DNA from: Smittium mucronatum
Taxonomy: Eukaryota > Kickxellomycota > Harpellomycetes > Harpellales > Legeriomycetaceae
Reading direction: 5' to 3'
Length of the DNA stretch: 12,073 nt
NCBI GenBank assembly: GCA_001953115.1
Contig: LSSL01006756.1
Span: 1 to 12,073, forward strand
Made by a program: the position numbers and the translations under genes. Under the pieces are notes generated by a model. The model saw only the letters and a list, made by a program, of their open reading frames with translations. It searched no databases and was not told the origin of the DNA. This document shows, piece after piece, positions 1-9,818 of this stretch; the first letter of the stretch is position 1; each line of letters begins with the position of its first letter.

Positions 1-749
1 TATGGATAACACTGAGTATTTTTCCTTTTTTATCCAATATTTATGAAATTTTTATTTAATAATATTAGATAAAATACCTGTTTTTAAAAAATAAAACTAT
101 ACTAGATTGTTACTTTATTTAGTTAAAAAGGATATTTAATGTTATTATTGGTATTTATAGATTCATTGATTCCTTTTCTTGATCTTTTTTCAAAAAAAAA
201 TATGAAAAGTTTTAATTTTTTATGACATAAAACTAGCACTTTACTATTTTTTTCAATAATAAACTAGAAGAAAATATAAATTAAAAAAAAGTTAAATATT
301 AAACGCAAGATTTTTTGTTTTTGTTTTTTTTTTTCTAATTTTTTTTCTTTATATTTTTTATATAATCCCAAGTCAACAATACAAATACTCATACAATACC
401 AAGACGTATTATGAATTTTAAGCCTTTTTTCTATTGTATTTTTTATAAATTGCATCATTTCTATTATAATATAATTTTATCAATACGTCTAAATTATGAA
501 CATTTTTTGGTTTTCCATAGATAATCTTCAAATATTAATCTAAACAAACAATCTAAAAAATAATTCTAAATATATTTAGTGAATTTTCATAAAAAATATA
601 AGATTGATTGACCTAAACCGAATATCTCATATCATAATGCATATAAAACAGATACTCAATTATTTGAATTTTTTTTTCAATTAAATTATCCAATTAAAAC
701 TCAAATTTTCAAATTAAATGTATCATTGGATAAAATCTCATTTTTTAGT
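1..749. other. AT-rich stretch without a supportable gene
   Basis: I see no gene, RNA or regulatory element that stands above the AT-rich background. A 64-codon frame lies on the minus strand (stop near 264, ATG at 456-458, with a second ATG at 453-455). It has no Shine-Dalgarno-like sequence upstream. Its second half is a run of lysines and hydrophobic residues produced by the T-tracts at about 305-350, including an 11-T run at 324-334. Its length is near chance for this composition, so I do not call it as a gene. A neighbouring minus-strand frame (about 495-421) also reads about 25 codons without a stop, again within chance. Confidence 0.6.
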
Positions 750-1071
750 AGTTTAATTTTACAATCAAGACCTTTAAAGGTTTTAAAGACTTAAAATTTG
801 ATATACTTTCAAATATAAAAAATAATTCAAACTACTTCAAATATTTTAAAAAGCGTTAAAATATTTTTTTAATTTTATGGATCCACTAGAAATTTAAAAT
901 TTATTTATTTATTTTTAGTAATTTTATTGAATATTCTGGATTAATTTGAAAATAAGCCTCATTTATAAAACAGAGCGAAATTTTCAATTATTTCATTTAA
1001 TTAAAAATGAATGCTTTTTTTCGAAATAAAAAATTTAATGACTTTATAATACTCTTAACATTATTTTCGAA
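750..1071 (-). repeat. Left arm of an imperfect inverted repeat (about 320 bp)
   Basis: Read on the minus strand, this segment aligns with 1698-2022 on the plus strand. The anchor is a perfect 15-bp match (950-964 against 1805-1819; AAATAAGCCTCATTT on the plus strand here), with 5 G/C bases in a region of about 15% G+C. Blocks on both sides are collinear. CTAGTGGAT (read on minus from about 889) matches CTAGCGGAT from 1883, and AAGGTCTTGATTG (from about 774) matches AAGGTCTCAATTG from 1997. Anchor spacings are 71 versus 74 and 115 versus 114 bp. A gap-free comparison of 58 bp at the outer end (about 1071-1014 on minus) gives about 65% identity by hand. Arm ends are approximate. It could be one of two diverged gene copies or part of a decayed mobile element; no target-site duplication or transposase is visible. 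Confidence 0.7.
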
Positions 1072-1697
1072 AGTTGATTTTTGAATCAAATCGGATCAAA
1101 AAATTTAAACTGAAATTAAAAATCTGCTAATTAATATAGGATTTATTCATGTATAATTATTAGAAAAAATAATTAATAATGCGTTATTATTAAATATTCA
1201 ATCCAAAACCTAAAAATATAACCCACTAAATATTTATGCCATAAACTCCAAATAAAATACTTGTTTCGATTTGAGTACGTTTTATAATATTTTTTTTATT
1301 AAAAAATATTAAGTTTACCTATTTATTTATAAAGGATAAGAAAAAATAGCTTGAGTATTTATTGAAAAATATCCTTAATTCATTATTTTTTCAAAAAAAG
1401 ATCTGTATCTTATAATAGGAAATTTATGGGGATATTTATATTTATTATTATTAGGAAGTGATGATTTTAGGTTTCAAATTACTTACGTGGTAATCTGTAA
1501 CATATACCACATATTTAATGATTATATTGATCCAGCAACAATAAGACTTCACCAAATTTTTTTGCGCGCAATTTTTTTTTTAATAGCTTGATGAATTTAA
1601 AAATCTCAATAAAAATTTAAAATAAAATTTTGATTTAAATGGAATATATTTAAGAAATTCCATCATTTTGCTAATTGGGGTTAGTTTTGGTGAATTT
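1072..1697. other. Spacer between the inverted repeat arms
   Basis: This is about 626 bp of AT-rich DNA between the two repeat arms. I see no gene. It contains the palindrome TTGCGCGCAA at 1562-1571 next to a T-tract; a (GC)3 block is rare at this composition. A modest G/C-bearing stretch (about 1479-1555, with ACGTGG and CAGCAACA) has no recognisable motif. If the arms are two head-to-head gene relics, this spacer would be where their shared upstream region lay. That is inference only. Confidence 0.5.
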
Positions 1698-2022
1698 TAT
1701 GAAAATGATTTAAAATTTTTTTCATAGTTATTGGATTTGATAATTTGAAAAAATTAAAACATTTTGAATAAAAACGTTTAATTAAAAAATTTGCTTCTAT
1801 TTTAAAATGAGGCTTATTTCCAAATGAGCATAAACTATTCTATAAAAAAATTTCATCGCAAAATATACTCATTATAAAATATCTAGCGGATTATTAAAAT
1901 TTAAAAAATTGCTTTAACAAAATTTAAATATTTTAGTGATTAGGGCTATTTTTTTCATTTGAAATTATACCTAATGTCGAGCATTTAGCACTTTTAAAGG
2001 TCTCAATTGCACTGAAAGCATA
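1698..2022 (+). repeat. Right arm of an imperfect inverted repeat (about 320 bp)
   Basis: This is the partner of the left arm at 750-1071, in opposite orientation. The perfect 15-bp core lies at 1805-1819. The flanking blocks at 1883-1891 and 1997-2009 keep their spacing to within 1-3 bp of the left arm. In the frame starting at 1806 the plus strand reads NEAYFQ, and the left arm on minus reads the same six residues followed by similar ones, including a shared Tyr-Ser-Ile-Lys. Both copies also carry stops, and a 1-bp length difference breaks the shared frame before the end. Reading the pair in the opposite orientation also gives matching short peptides, so the coding strand, if there ever was one, cannot be decided. 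The last 45 bp (1976-2020) are about 40% G+C. I recognise no family. Confidence 0.7.
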
Positions 2023-3728
2023 ATGAATCCTAATCTTCTTTTGAATAAAATTTTCTTCTTTCTTGATTTTCTATAACAGAAATTCTTAGATTTTTTAATC
2101 TAAAATATTTCAATTTATTGAGAACTATCTCTATTAAAGATTTTCCTTATTTAACTCTGTTGTCTGAAAACCCGTAGAAATAAAATGTTAATATGTTTTA
2201 GAAAAATTTCCTTTAAATTTAAACCGGACCCCACGAAATTTTTATTTAAATAATCAGTTTTATAAAAATCAATATAATGTTTATATTAAAAATATTTATT
2301 AGAAAACCTTTAGAACCATAATTATTTTATTTTCGTGATTAAAGCAGAAATTAATATAAACCTCATAATAAGATTTTTTATAAATTAAGAAATATTTTAT
2401 AAAAAAATTATTCAGAGAGTATATTTTAATAGATTTCAAATATTAAATTAGCTTTTCAACTTTATTTTTCAAAAAAAAAAGTTTATGTGATAATATTCTG
2501 GGTTTTTATTGATTGTATATCCCCAGTTTAAAATTTTCAGATTTTCAACTCTCCTAATGAAATTTATTCACCTAATAACACTCAAGATTATAATATAATT
2601 ATTGATATAATTATTATTTTATTTTTTAATTTACTGGTAGTTTTATATATTTTTTATCAGATTTATTATTTTTTTATTGCAAAAAAAAAAGGCATGTTAA
2701 AAATTTAAACTGATTTAGTTTAAATTGATATTATCAAAGTTGGGCTAAATTTAAATTTGAATATTATCACGTCTTAGTCTGGTTTTTTTGGAACTATTCT
2801 TTATATTCCCACTTTTCTCTTATCTGAATATATATAAGTTTTCAATTTTTATTTATTTATTTTATTAAATATAAGTTTGTCAATTTTATAAAAATTATAT
2901 TTATCAAAGTTCTAAAAAGAAAGCATTTTTTAGCCTTGGATATATTTATATGCCTTTTAGTTAAAAATAGTAAGGACTTTTTAAAGAATATTTTAATAGA
3001 ATTTAGACTAAATAAGGGATTTAATTTAAATTTATATCCCAAAAAATTTTGACTGAAAATTTTCCCTAGATCCCAAGAGCCATCCAAATATTTTTTTCAA
3101 ATATTTCTACAAAAAATACGTAAGTTTTATTCACAATTTTTTTATCGAGGAGTTCAGTATAATTTTTCTTTCTAAATTTCGGGGACTAGATGTTTTTCTA
3201 TTCAGTTTTTTATTTTTTGGTAGATTGATGATTTCAGTCGCTGAAATTATTTTCCACCTTATTTATCTATTCTTTAAGTAAATGTAAAATATCTCAGATG
3301 TATTATTTTTCGATTGAATAAAAATTTAAAATATTTCAATATATCCAAAATTAGCTACGTAATAATGTTATTTTTTATTAAAAAAAATGCTATAAAAGTT
3401 TGATATAAGCATCTATTTATATTTAAAAAACCTCTTATATTTCTTTAATACTATCTGAGTTGACATAAGTTTCATAGAATATAGTAATTTTAAATTTTAA
3501 ATTCGTATAAATATTTATGAGGGTATAACATCATTGTGACTTTTTTTAAAATAATTTACCAAAAATTTCCTATTTATACACTGAAATAAAATTTTTCTCT
3601 TTTTTAACTCTTCTTCAAAATCTAAAAATATATAATTCTCATTAGATTTTGGTCCATTTTTTAAATGTTCCAGTATTCAGATCATCGAAAAATCATTTAA
3701 AAGATTTATTATATTTTTTGAAAGTCAT
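2023..3728. other. AT-rich stretch without a supportable gene; holds a C-rich island
   Basis: No gene is supportable here. A 76-codon minus-strand frame (stop near 2857, TTG start at 3085-3087) is bounded by a TGA just upstream. It has no ribosome-binding site and is mostly Phe, Leu, Ile, Lys and Asn, as random AT-rich DNA gives. I estimate that somewhat less than one frame of this length is expected by chance in the window. The 22 bp at 3064-3085 hold 13 G/C bases (10 C, 3 G on plus), far above the surroundings. Another G/C-bearing stretch lies at about 2222-2235 (CCGGACCCC). Neither is explained. Confidence 0.55.
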
Positions 3729-3782
3729 CACCTCGGCTACATGATTAGATTTTTTATCCAAATAATTTAACACCGAGGCTAA
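3729..3782. repeat. Paired GC-rich 12-bp motifs (direct and inverted)
   Basis: CACCTCGGCTAC (3729-3740) and CACCGAGGCTAA (3771-3782) are 42 bp apart. As direct repeats they agree at most positions (CACC..GGCTA). Their cores, CCTCGG at 3731-3736 and CCGAGG at 3773-3778, are also exact reverse complements, so they could pair as a 6-bp stem with a 36-nt loop. Such G/C density is unusual in this sequence. No T-run follows closely on either strand, so a terminator is not supported. On the minus strand both motifs fall in one stretch of about 37 codons without a stop, which is within chance. Confidence 0.4.
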
Positions 3783-6231
3783 TATAGGAAATACTGCTTG
3801 TAAAAATTATATTTATTGCAAATATTGAATCTATCGATCCACATAATGCTTCTATAAACTTTTTTTGACGGTATTATAAATTCAAAACAGTTGATTTTGT
3901 AAGAAAGATACACAGTATATGGATCTAGAATTTTTTTGTATAGATTTCTGCAGATTTTATCAAAATTTAATTCAGCGATGATATCATCCTGTACAATTTA
4001 ATTTTATATTAATTAATAGCGACGTATATTTTCTTCATTTAAACATATTAACCACGGTATTTGAGCACATTTTTAATTATTTTTGGAGTATAGACTAGAT
4101 CGTATAACTCAATATTACTTTTTTTATAGAAGGGTTATGAGTCTAGGAAATTATCTAAAATATTTATTAAAAAAAGGGTAAGATATCACCAGATTCTCTG
4201 ACTTCAATCTTCAATTTTTCTTTACATCCAATTATTTGAAATTATTTACAGTCAAATACATATATATTTTTTATTTATATTTTTCTAATGCTAAAATCTC
4301 AATTGATTAATAAATTGACTAAAAAAAGAATTAAATATGGCATTAAAATTTTGCATTAGATATTTAATAGCTTAAAAATTTAAAAATAGTTTTTTAATAT
4401 TGAAAATGAAATTATTTTACAAAAAATGAAGGGTGTATTATTGTTCTCGGATTTTATTTTTAAAGAAAAATAAAATTATTGCTTACGTTATTATTCACGA
4501 TAATTTTAAAAAAAATTTATTTTTTAAAAATGCTCTAAATCGATTCTAAATTTATTTAATAAATTTTAGATTAATTATTTGATGAAATTATTAATCCGAA
4601 GTCTATATAAAACGTATTTATATTAAGGGTTTAAAAAATTTCATATTAAATCCAATAAATTATTTTACTAATAAATCAATATAAATACATAATTTATTTA
4701 AGGTTTAAATATTTAAGTCAAAAAAATCTTTCTTTTTTCTATAAAATCAAACAAATATCTATTAAATTTATAATAAATCAAAAAATAATCTTTGAAAATT
4801 AGTTGAGATTTTTTATTTAGACGATTAACATATAATTGCTAAAAATATCTAAAAAATGGATAATAATAAAAAAACATATATCTGCTGTAAAGGGTTAAAT
4901 TTGAGGTAACTGATATAAGAGAATTACTCATAAATAGCATTTATTATTTTTAAAAGATATGTAGCTCTATTTTTGCAGAATTAATTAATTTAAATTATAA
5001 AAATTTTGATTTTCACGAAATTAAATTAATTCATATGTTCTAAAAGATGATTAGCTAAATTTTATATCCAGTTAATGACAATGAATTTTTATTTTAAAAT
5101 TTATTGGGCACTTAAAATATAATTCAGCTTACAAACGCTATGACACATGAAAATCTATTCAATCCCAATAAAGAGACGATTATAAGTAGTATTTAGATCA
5201 AAAAATTACTAATAAAACCGTTTAAACTATTTAAAAATTCTCCATACCAAAAAGTGTGCATAAGTTAACACATATCCGAATTTTAGTAATCATGGCTTAT
5301 ATAATTTTATAATATTTTTGCTGATATATATTCGATATAATCATCAATATATTAAAAATACTCAATGGAATCAAATAAAAATAATTAAAACTTTTTTGTC
5401 AAAAATTTATATGTTTTGAAAATATATTTAGCAGAAGAATTTGAAAATTATCTTCATTAAAAGAGTTACATGTATTATTTCATATTTTATAGTAATATTT
5501 TTAAATTAGTCGACGGAAAAAATCCAACTGGATTTAATTCATCGTGAGCTTGGTTTTTGATTGAAAATTGATACTACTTGCTTGTATATTTTTAAAAAAA
5601 ACTTGCGAAAAAACAAAAGAGCTTAGAACAATTTTTTTTTCTAAGTTTAATATAAAAAAATCAAAAAAATATAAAAAAAAGAGTTAAAAGAATGGTAGAT
5701 TTCTGGGGTTCAAATGATTACTTATTAAGAATTTTTATATATTTTTAAATTTAACTTTTATCGAAATGATTATATTTTCCAAAAGTTATGTTATAGATTT
5801 TTTTTATGTTATAATACATCTTAAACCGGTAAAAAATAAATAAAATTTTATTTAACTTAAATTTAATAATTTATGTTCTGATTTTTTTTTATTACAATAT
5901 CGTTTATAGGCTAGTATATTATATATTTTACAGGTTTCCAAAAAAGCTGTATTTATATTTTGTTATGGGTTGAATATTTATAGGTTATTTACTTTTAAAA
6001 ATAAATAAAATTTCTGGATTTATCAGGCGTTATTTATATTTTTCACAAAAGATGGTTCTAAAGATGATTAATCGGCTTTGATGAAATATTTCTATGGATA
6101 ATAGTTCGAAAAATAAAGTTATATGCTAATTTTCTTAGTAGTTTTTTTAAAATAAAAGAAATATATTACTTATAAAGAAAAAATTGTATTGGCTTTTAGT
6201 AACTTCGCAACAATTATAACATGAATATATA

Positions 6232-6236
<5 letters not shown>
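3783..6236. other. AT-rich stretch without a supportable gene
   Basis: About 2.45 kb with no recognisable gene, RNA or repeat. Minor items are a 12-bp palindrome (GATGATATCATC, 3977-3988) and scattered short open frames that read equally well in several frames. A tRNA T-loop-like string at about 5706-5714 (GGTTCAAAT) lacks a matching stem and anticodon arm. I see nothing that rises above the background. Confidence 0.6.

Positions 6237-6263
<27 letters not shown>
6237..6263. repeat. (TA)13 dinucleotide microsatellite
   Basis: Thirteen uninterrupted TA units plus one T, flanked by further AT-rich sequence. It is the longest perfect tandem repeat in the window. A self-complementary tract of this length can extrude as a cruciform and is prone to slippage. 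No gene boundary is visible next to it. Confidence 0.95.
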
Positions 6264-7529
6264 TAACATCTAAAATTTTCTAATTTCTGAATATCAATTT
6301 TTATTTAAAATTAAATTAAATATAAGAAAAAAATATAGGATATTTATTTTATGAAACCAGGGTTCGTTTTTATTAATATTATAACAAATTTTTTCGTAAA
6401 AAAATTGATATATAATATGAATTTACTAATAATCAATATAAAAATTTTCATATTTTTTAAATCGAAAATTTATTACTTTGTACTTATAAATTTGTATAAA
6501 AAAATTTATTTATACTAATTTCAAGAATAATTTTTGTGTATTTATAACTTTTTTTCATATTAAATACTAATATTATAGCTATAATATTAATATATCTCTT
6601 TTAATATTAAAAAAATTAATTATTAAAATTTTAATTTTAAGACTATCACTGTTAAAATTATTGAAAATTCCTTTTATTCATACAAATATTAACTTTAATA
6701 AATTAAAAAATGCAACCATTCCGTAAAATATTTTATTATAAATATCCCCTAATAGTTTTTTATTCTAAAAAATTTAAATTATGTCGAAAAGATCAATGAA
6801 GTAGTATAAATTTTTTTTAAATAAAATTATTCAATAATCAAAGTTTTAATGTTTTATTTAGATATTCTAATTTTTTTACAATAGTTTTAGAAATTAAACT
6901 TTATTAGAGTTTAGATTAAAAAATTTAATGTAAAAAAATGTTGTAAAAAATTTTCAAAAAATTTGCAATAAAAAAAATCTAAAATAATTCATATTTTATT
7001 TTTAAAAATTATAAAAAATAAATCTATTAGATTTTTATGGAACTAATTAAGCTTGTTATATAAAATAACTTCAAAAAATTTGAACGATTCATTAATAATT
7101 TCAATTTTAGTAAGCTTTTACAATTTTTTTTTCTCATAGGCGTCATAAAGATCTCAAATTAATATCACAAACATTTTATTTTTAATTTAATATATGATAT
7201 TATTTTCATTCAAATTTTTGTTATTATCTCTAAAATTTGATTATTATTTTTTATGATAAATTTTTATAAAAAATGATAAATTTTAAAGTATTTTGTAAAA
7301 TATATAAATATATAAATATCTGTTTTATTAAATAATTAAAAATCAAAGGTTTTAAACTAGGAAACCTGAATATATCTCAATATCCAATAAAAATTCTTTG
7401 TTTTTCATATTCTAATTTAAATTGAATTAAATGAAGAGATATTTTAAAATCAAAAAATATTTCTATAATAGGCCACACATTTTTATTCGGATATTTCATA
7501 TTTATTAAAAGCTTTTACTGATTTTTAAT
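6264..7529. other. AT-rich stretch without a supportable gene
   Basis: About 1.27 kb with no supportable gene or RNA. It contains a small direct repeat, ATGATAAATTTT, at 7253-7264 and 7273-7284 (period 20), and a short run of TATAAA-like units at about 7296-7320. Both are simple AT-rich patterns of little weight. Confidence 0.6.
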
Positions 7530-7541
7530 TAAGGAGGTGAT
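7530..7541 (+). promoter_or_regulatory. Perfect Shine-Dalgarno-like site (complement of the 16S rRNA 3' tail)
   Basis: TAAGGAGGTGAT is the exact complement of the bacterial 16S rRNA 3' end ATCACCTCCTTA, twelve bases in a row. From base composition alone I estimate a chance of about 1 in 10,000 of finding it anywhere in the window. An ATG at 7540-7542 overlaps its end, only 2 nt after GGAGG, which is too close for normal initiation. From that ATG the frame stops after five codons. Past the stops at codons 6 and 11 it has open runs of 22 and 34 codons (about 7573-7638 and 7642-7743) and ends at TAG TAA (7885-7890). This may be the start of a decayed gene. The alternative, the end of a 16S rRNA relic on minus, is poorly supported because sequence beyond these 12 bases does not match 16S rRNA. 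Confidence 0.4.
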
Positions 7542-7890
7542 GGTTAAAATTAATTAAAACATTTTATTTTGATTATTGTTTAAATATCAGGATAAAATTT
7601 TCAACCCGAGCTCAATAAATTTTTATGTACACTCAATATAAATAAACTTATTTTTTTGGCTTAAAAGTTTAAAATTGGAAAATTACATCAGAAATAATTC
7701 AATCTATTCACATAATTTTAATTTTAATTTTACGCTTAAACAATAAAGTTTGCGCATAATGGTTTAATTGGGTGAATATAGGTCTATTTAGATAAATATA
7801 GAATTTAAATTAAAAGAATCATAGATAATCAAGCAAAAAAATACAGTTCAGCCTAATTTCCAAATGAAAAATAAAACTAATAAATAGTAA

Positions 7891-9787
7891 ATTTATATTA
7901 TTAATATAAATATATTGGTAGTTAATATGAGAATTTTTATACAGGCAAACTATTTTATATCACTTATAGATTAAGTTTGCATGAAATTTTTACTGGGAAA
8001 AATTTTTTCCACTTGAAAAAATAAATTTGCAAACCATTTTACTGCTTTTATTCAAATTTAAAAAAAGAGCTCTAGAGGAATAAAAATAACTTAAAAAAGC
8101 CTGATTTACTTTCCGGAATTTGTAAATATAATAAAACTATCATTTTAATATTTATTTGAAAAGATTTTCAATAATAAATTATTGTAGAATTATTTGTAAA
8201 TCGGATAATTAAAGGTAAAAAAGACTGATTTTTTGTAGCTAAACTTTTTTAATAAAATAAAAGGCAAGAATAAAGTTGATTTTTTAAAAAAATTATAACA
8301 AAAATATATATAATATATTTCATCCAATTAAAATTTTAATAATGCGCAATTTTGATGTTAAATATAATTGACAAATTTAGTATAGAAAAATACCGACTTT
8401 TATAGGATGACTAAATTAATTATCGATTTTATGATATATTTTTTTATCAAAAAACATTAAATTACGTATAAATACTATATAATATTGAAAATCATTATTT
8501 TTTCTTAATTTTCAGTCATAATAAAATGATTTTCACATCTAATAAAGTGTGGTTTTATTCTTAGAATATTTGATTATCAAAAAAGTATTAAAAGGATAAA
8601 TAAAAGTAAGATATTAGCTAAAATAAAAATTTATTAACGTTCGAGTTGGATATCGCAAAAATAAAAATCAAATTATGGTTTTTATCTTCAGAAAACGGAA
8701 TTCCTAATAATAATTTTCCAATTAATTACCGCAAAATATATAACGTTTTTCTTATTTTCAAGAGTTTTTAAGGGCTTAAAAAAGAAATAATTCATCTTCG
8801 AATGTATCTAATTGCTATGTTTTTAATTTTATTTTAATTAGAATTATTCAAATAAAAAAAAAATTAATAATCATATTCTTTGGAATTTTTTATATGGAAT
8901 TTTGGTTTTTTTAATTCTAATATTATTATAAATGTGATAAAAAATATTTTTACTTCAATATTATTATGATTAAAAAAAACTAGATATATTCTTGCAACAT
9001 AATTATTTGAATGTACAAAATTGTAATATATATTATTTTTCATTTAAAAAAAATCATTTACAAAAATAAATTTATAATCTTCGGATAGGAAAAATCGAAT
9101 TTCATGCAAACTTTGCTGAAATTTAAAGTGTATGGGATTAAGATTTTATATGCTAAAGTAAAATACTTTAACTTTCATCAATAATGATACTACTTCTTAA
9201 CCAGCAATTAAAAAATAGTGATATAAAAAGAAAAATGAAAAAATTGAATCTACCGAATATGAATTTACAATTATCGAGAATCGGTTCAGAAATAGTAAAT
9301 TTAGAAAAAAGTAAATTCAAATTCGAAACTCTATAGCATATGAAAATTCCAAGACGCTTTACCAGGAATCTTCCTTAAATTTTTTTCAAGCTAGTGCATG
9401 AAGGATTCTTTTCTCAAAAAAAGCTACTTTTAAAAAATTTCTACTATACTTTTTATAAACTCAATAATTTTATACCTTTTATTTTAATTTTTTCTATAAA
9501 AATACTCTATATAATAATTAAAATTTATAAAACTCGATTAATTCTTAAATATTTTGAAAAAAAATAATTAGAAGATTTTTTAATAAGTATTTTTTTCTTT
9601 AGGATCTTTTAAATCCACCAAAAATAGAAATAGTGTTTTATAGATATATTTTTAATAGATTTTTTATAAAAACGGAACTAAAAAGACAAGGATAAATTAA
9701 GAAATAAAATAAATAATCAAAAAATGTCTAAATTTTTTTAGTATTAAACAAAAATTAGTCGTTTATTCTTTTTTGGCTACCTATTTA
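7891..9787. other. AT-rich stretch with minor local repeats, no supportable gene
   Basis: No gene is supportable. Near the left end, 7945-7967 and 8029-8051 are about 17/23 identical (both begin GCAAAC and share ATTTTA). A related string TTTGCA...ACTG occurs at 7976-7995 and 8026-8044. Between them lies a 15-bp dyad, 7996-8010, with 7-bp arms (GGAAAAA / TTTTTCC) around one base. From about 8052 to 9787 I see only background and short chance frames. Confidence 0.5.
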
Positions 9788-9790
9788 CGC

Positions 9791-9818
9791 GCGAAATTAA
9801 CTTTTTACCGAATTTCGC
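9791..9818. repeat. Short inverted repeat (hairpin candidate)
   Basis: GCGAAATT (9791-9798) and AATTTCGC (9811-9818) are perfect 8-bp arms around a 12-nt loop, each with three G/C bases. An A-run, then an 8-T run, follows on the plus strand, so a weak plus-strand terminator is conceivable, but no gene reads into it. The left arm overlaps a CGCGCG block at 9788-9793, which is rare at this composition. Confidence 0.4.

Noticed and set aside
264..458. 64-codon minus-strand open frame
   Set aside because: Length is near chance at this composition. The second half is lysine and hydrophobic runs from T-tracts, there is no ribosome-binding site, and no family resemblance is visible.
421..2220. A single minus-strand frame with somewhat fewer stops than expected (about 44 in 600 codons), suggesting one long decayed gene or a reassigned stop codon
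   Set aside because: Spot checks of neighbouring frames in the same lines gave equally protein-like open runs, and the same frame at 3061-4260 has stops at about 9%, close to random. Stops of all three types occur, so a code change is not supported.
2857..3087. 76-codon minus-strand open frame with TTG start
   Set aside because: Bounded by a TGA just upstream, no ribosome-binding site, composition typical of random AT-rich translation, and a length expected nearly once by chance. Its GC-rich start is the C-rich island reported separately.
3460..3487. TTGACA promoter-like -35 box
   Set aside because: No good -10 hexamer at 16-18 bp. TATAAT-like words are everywhere at this composition, so promoter calls carry no weight without a gene.
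5700..5720. tRNA T-loop-like GGTTCAAAT
   Set aside because: No T-stem, anticodon arm or acceptor stem can be formed around it.
7530..7620. 3' end of a 16S rRNA relic on the minus strand
   Set aside because: Only the final 12 bases match. The adjoining 37 bases agree at about chance level, and other conserved 16S motifs are absent at the expected distances.
7850..7880. Possible third copy of the repeat arm sharing ATTTCCAAATGA with 1816-1827
   Set aside because: Only a 12-bp match with three G/C bases. Several such matches are expected by chance, and the flanks do not align.
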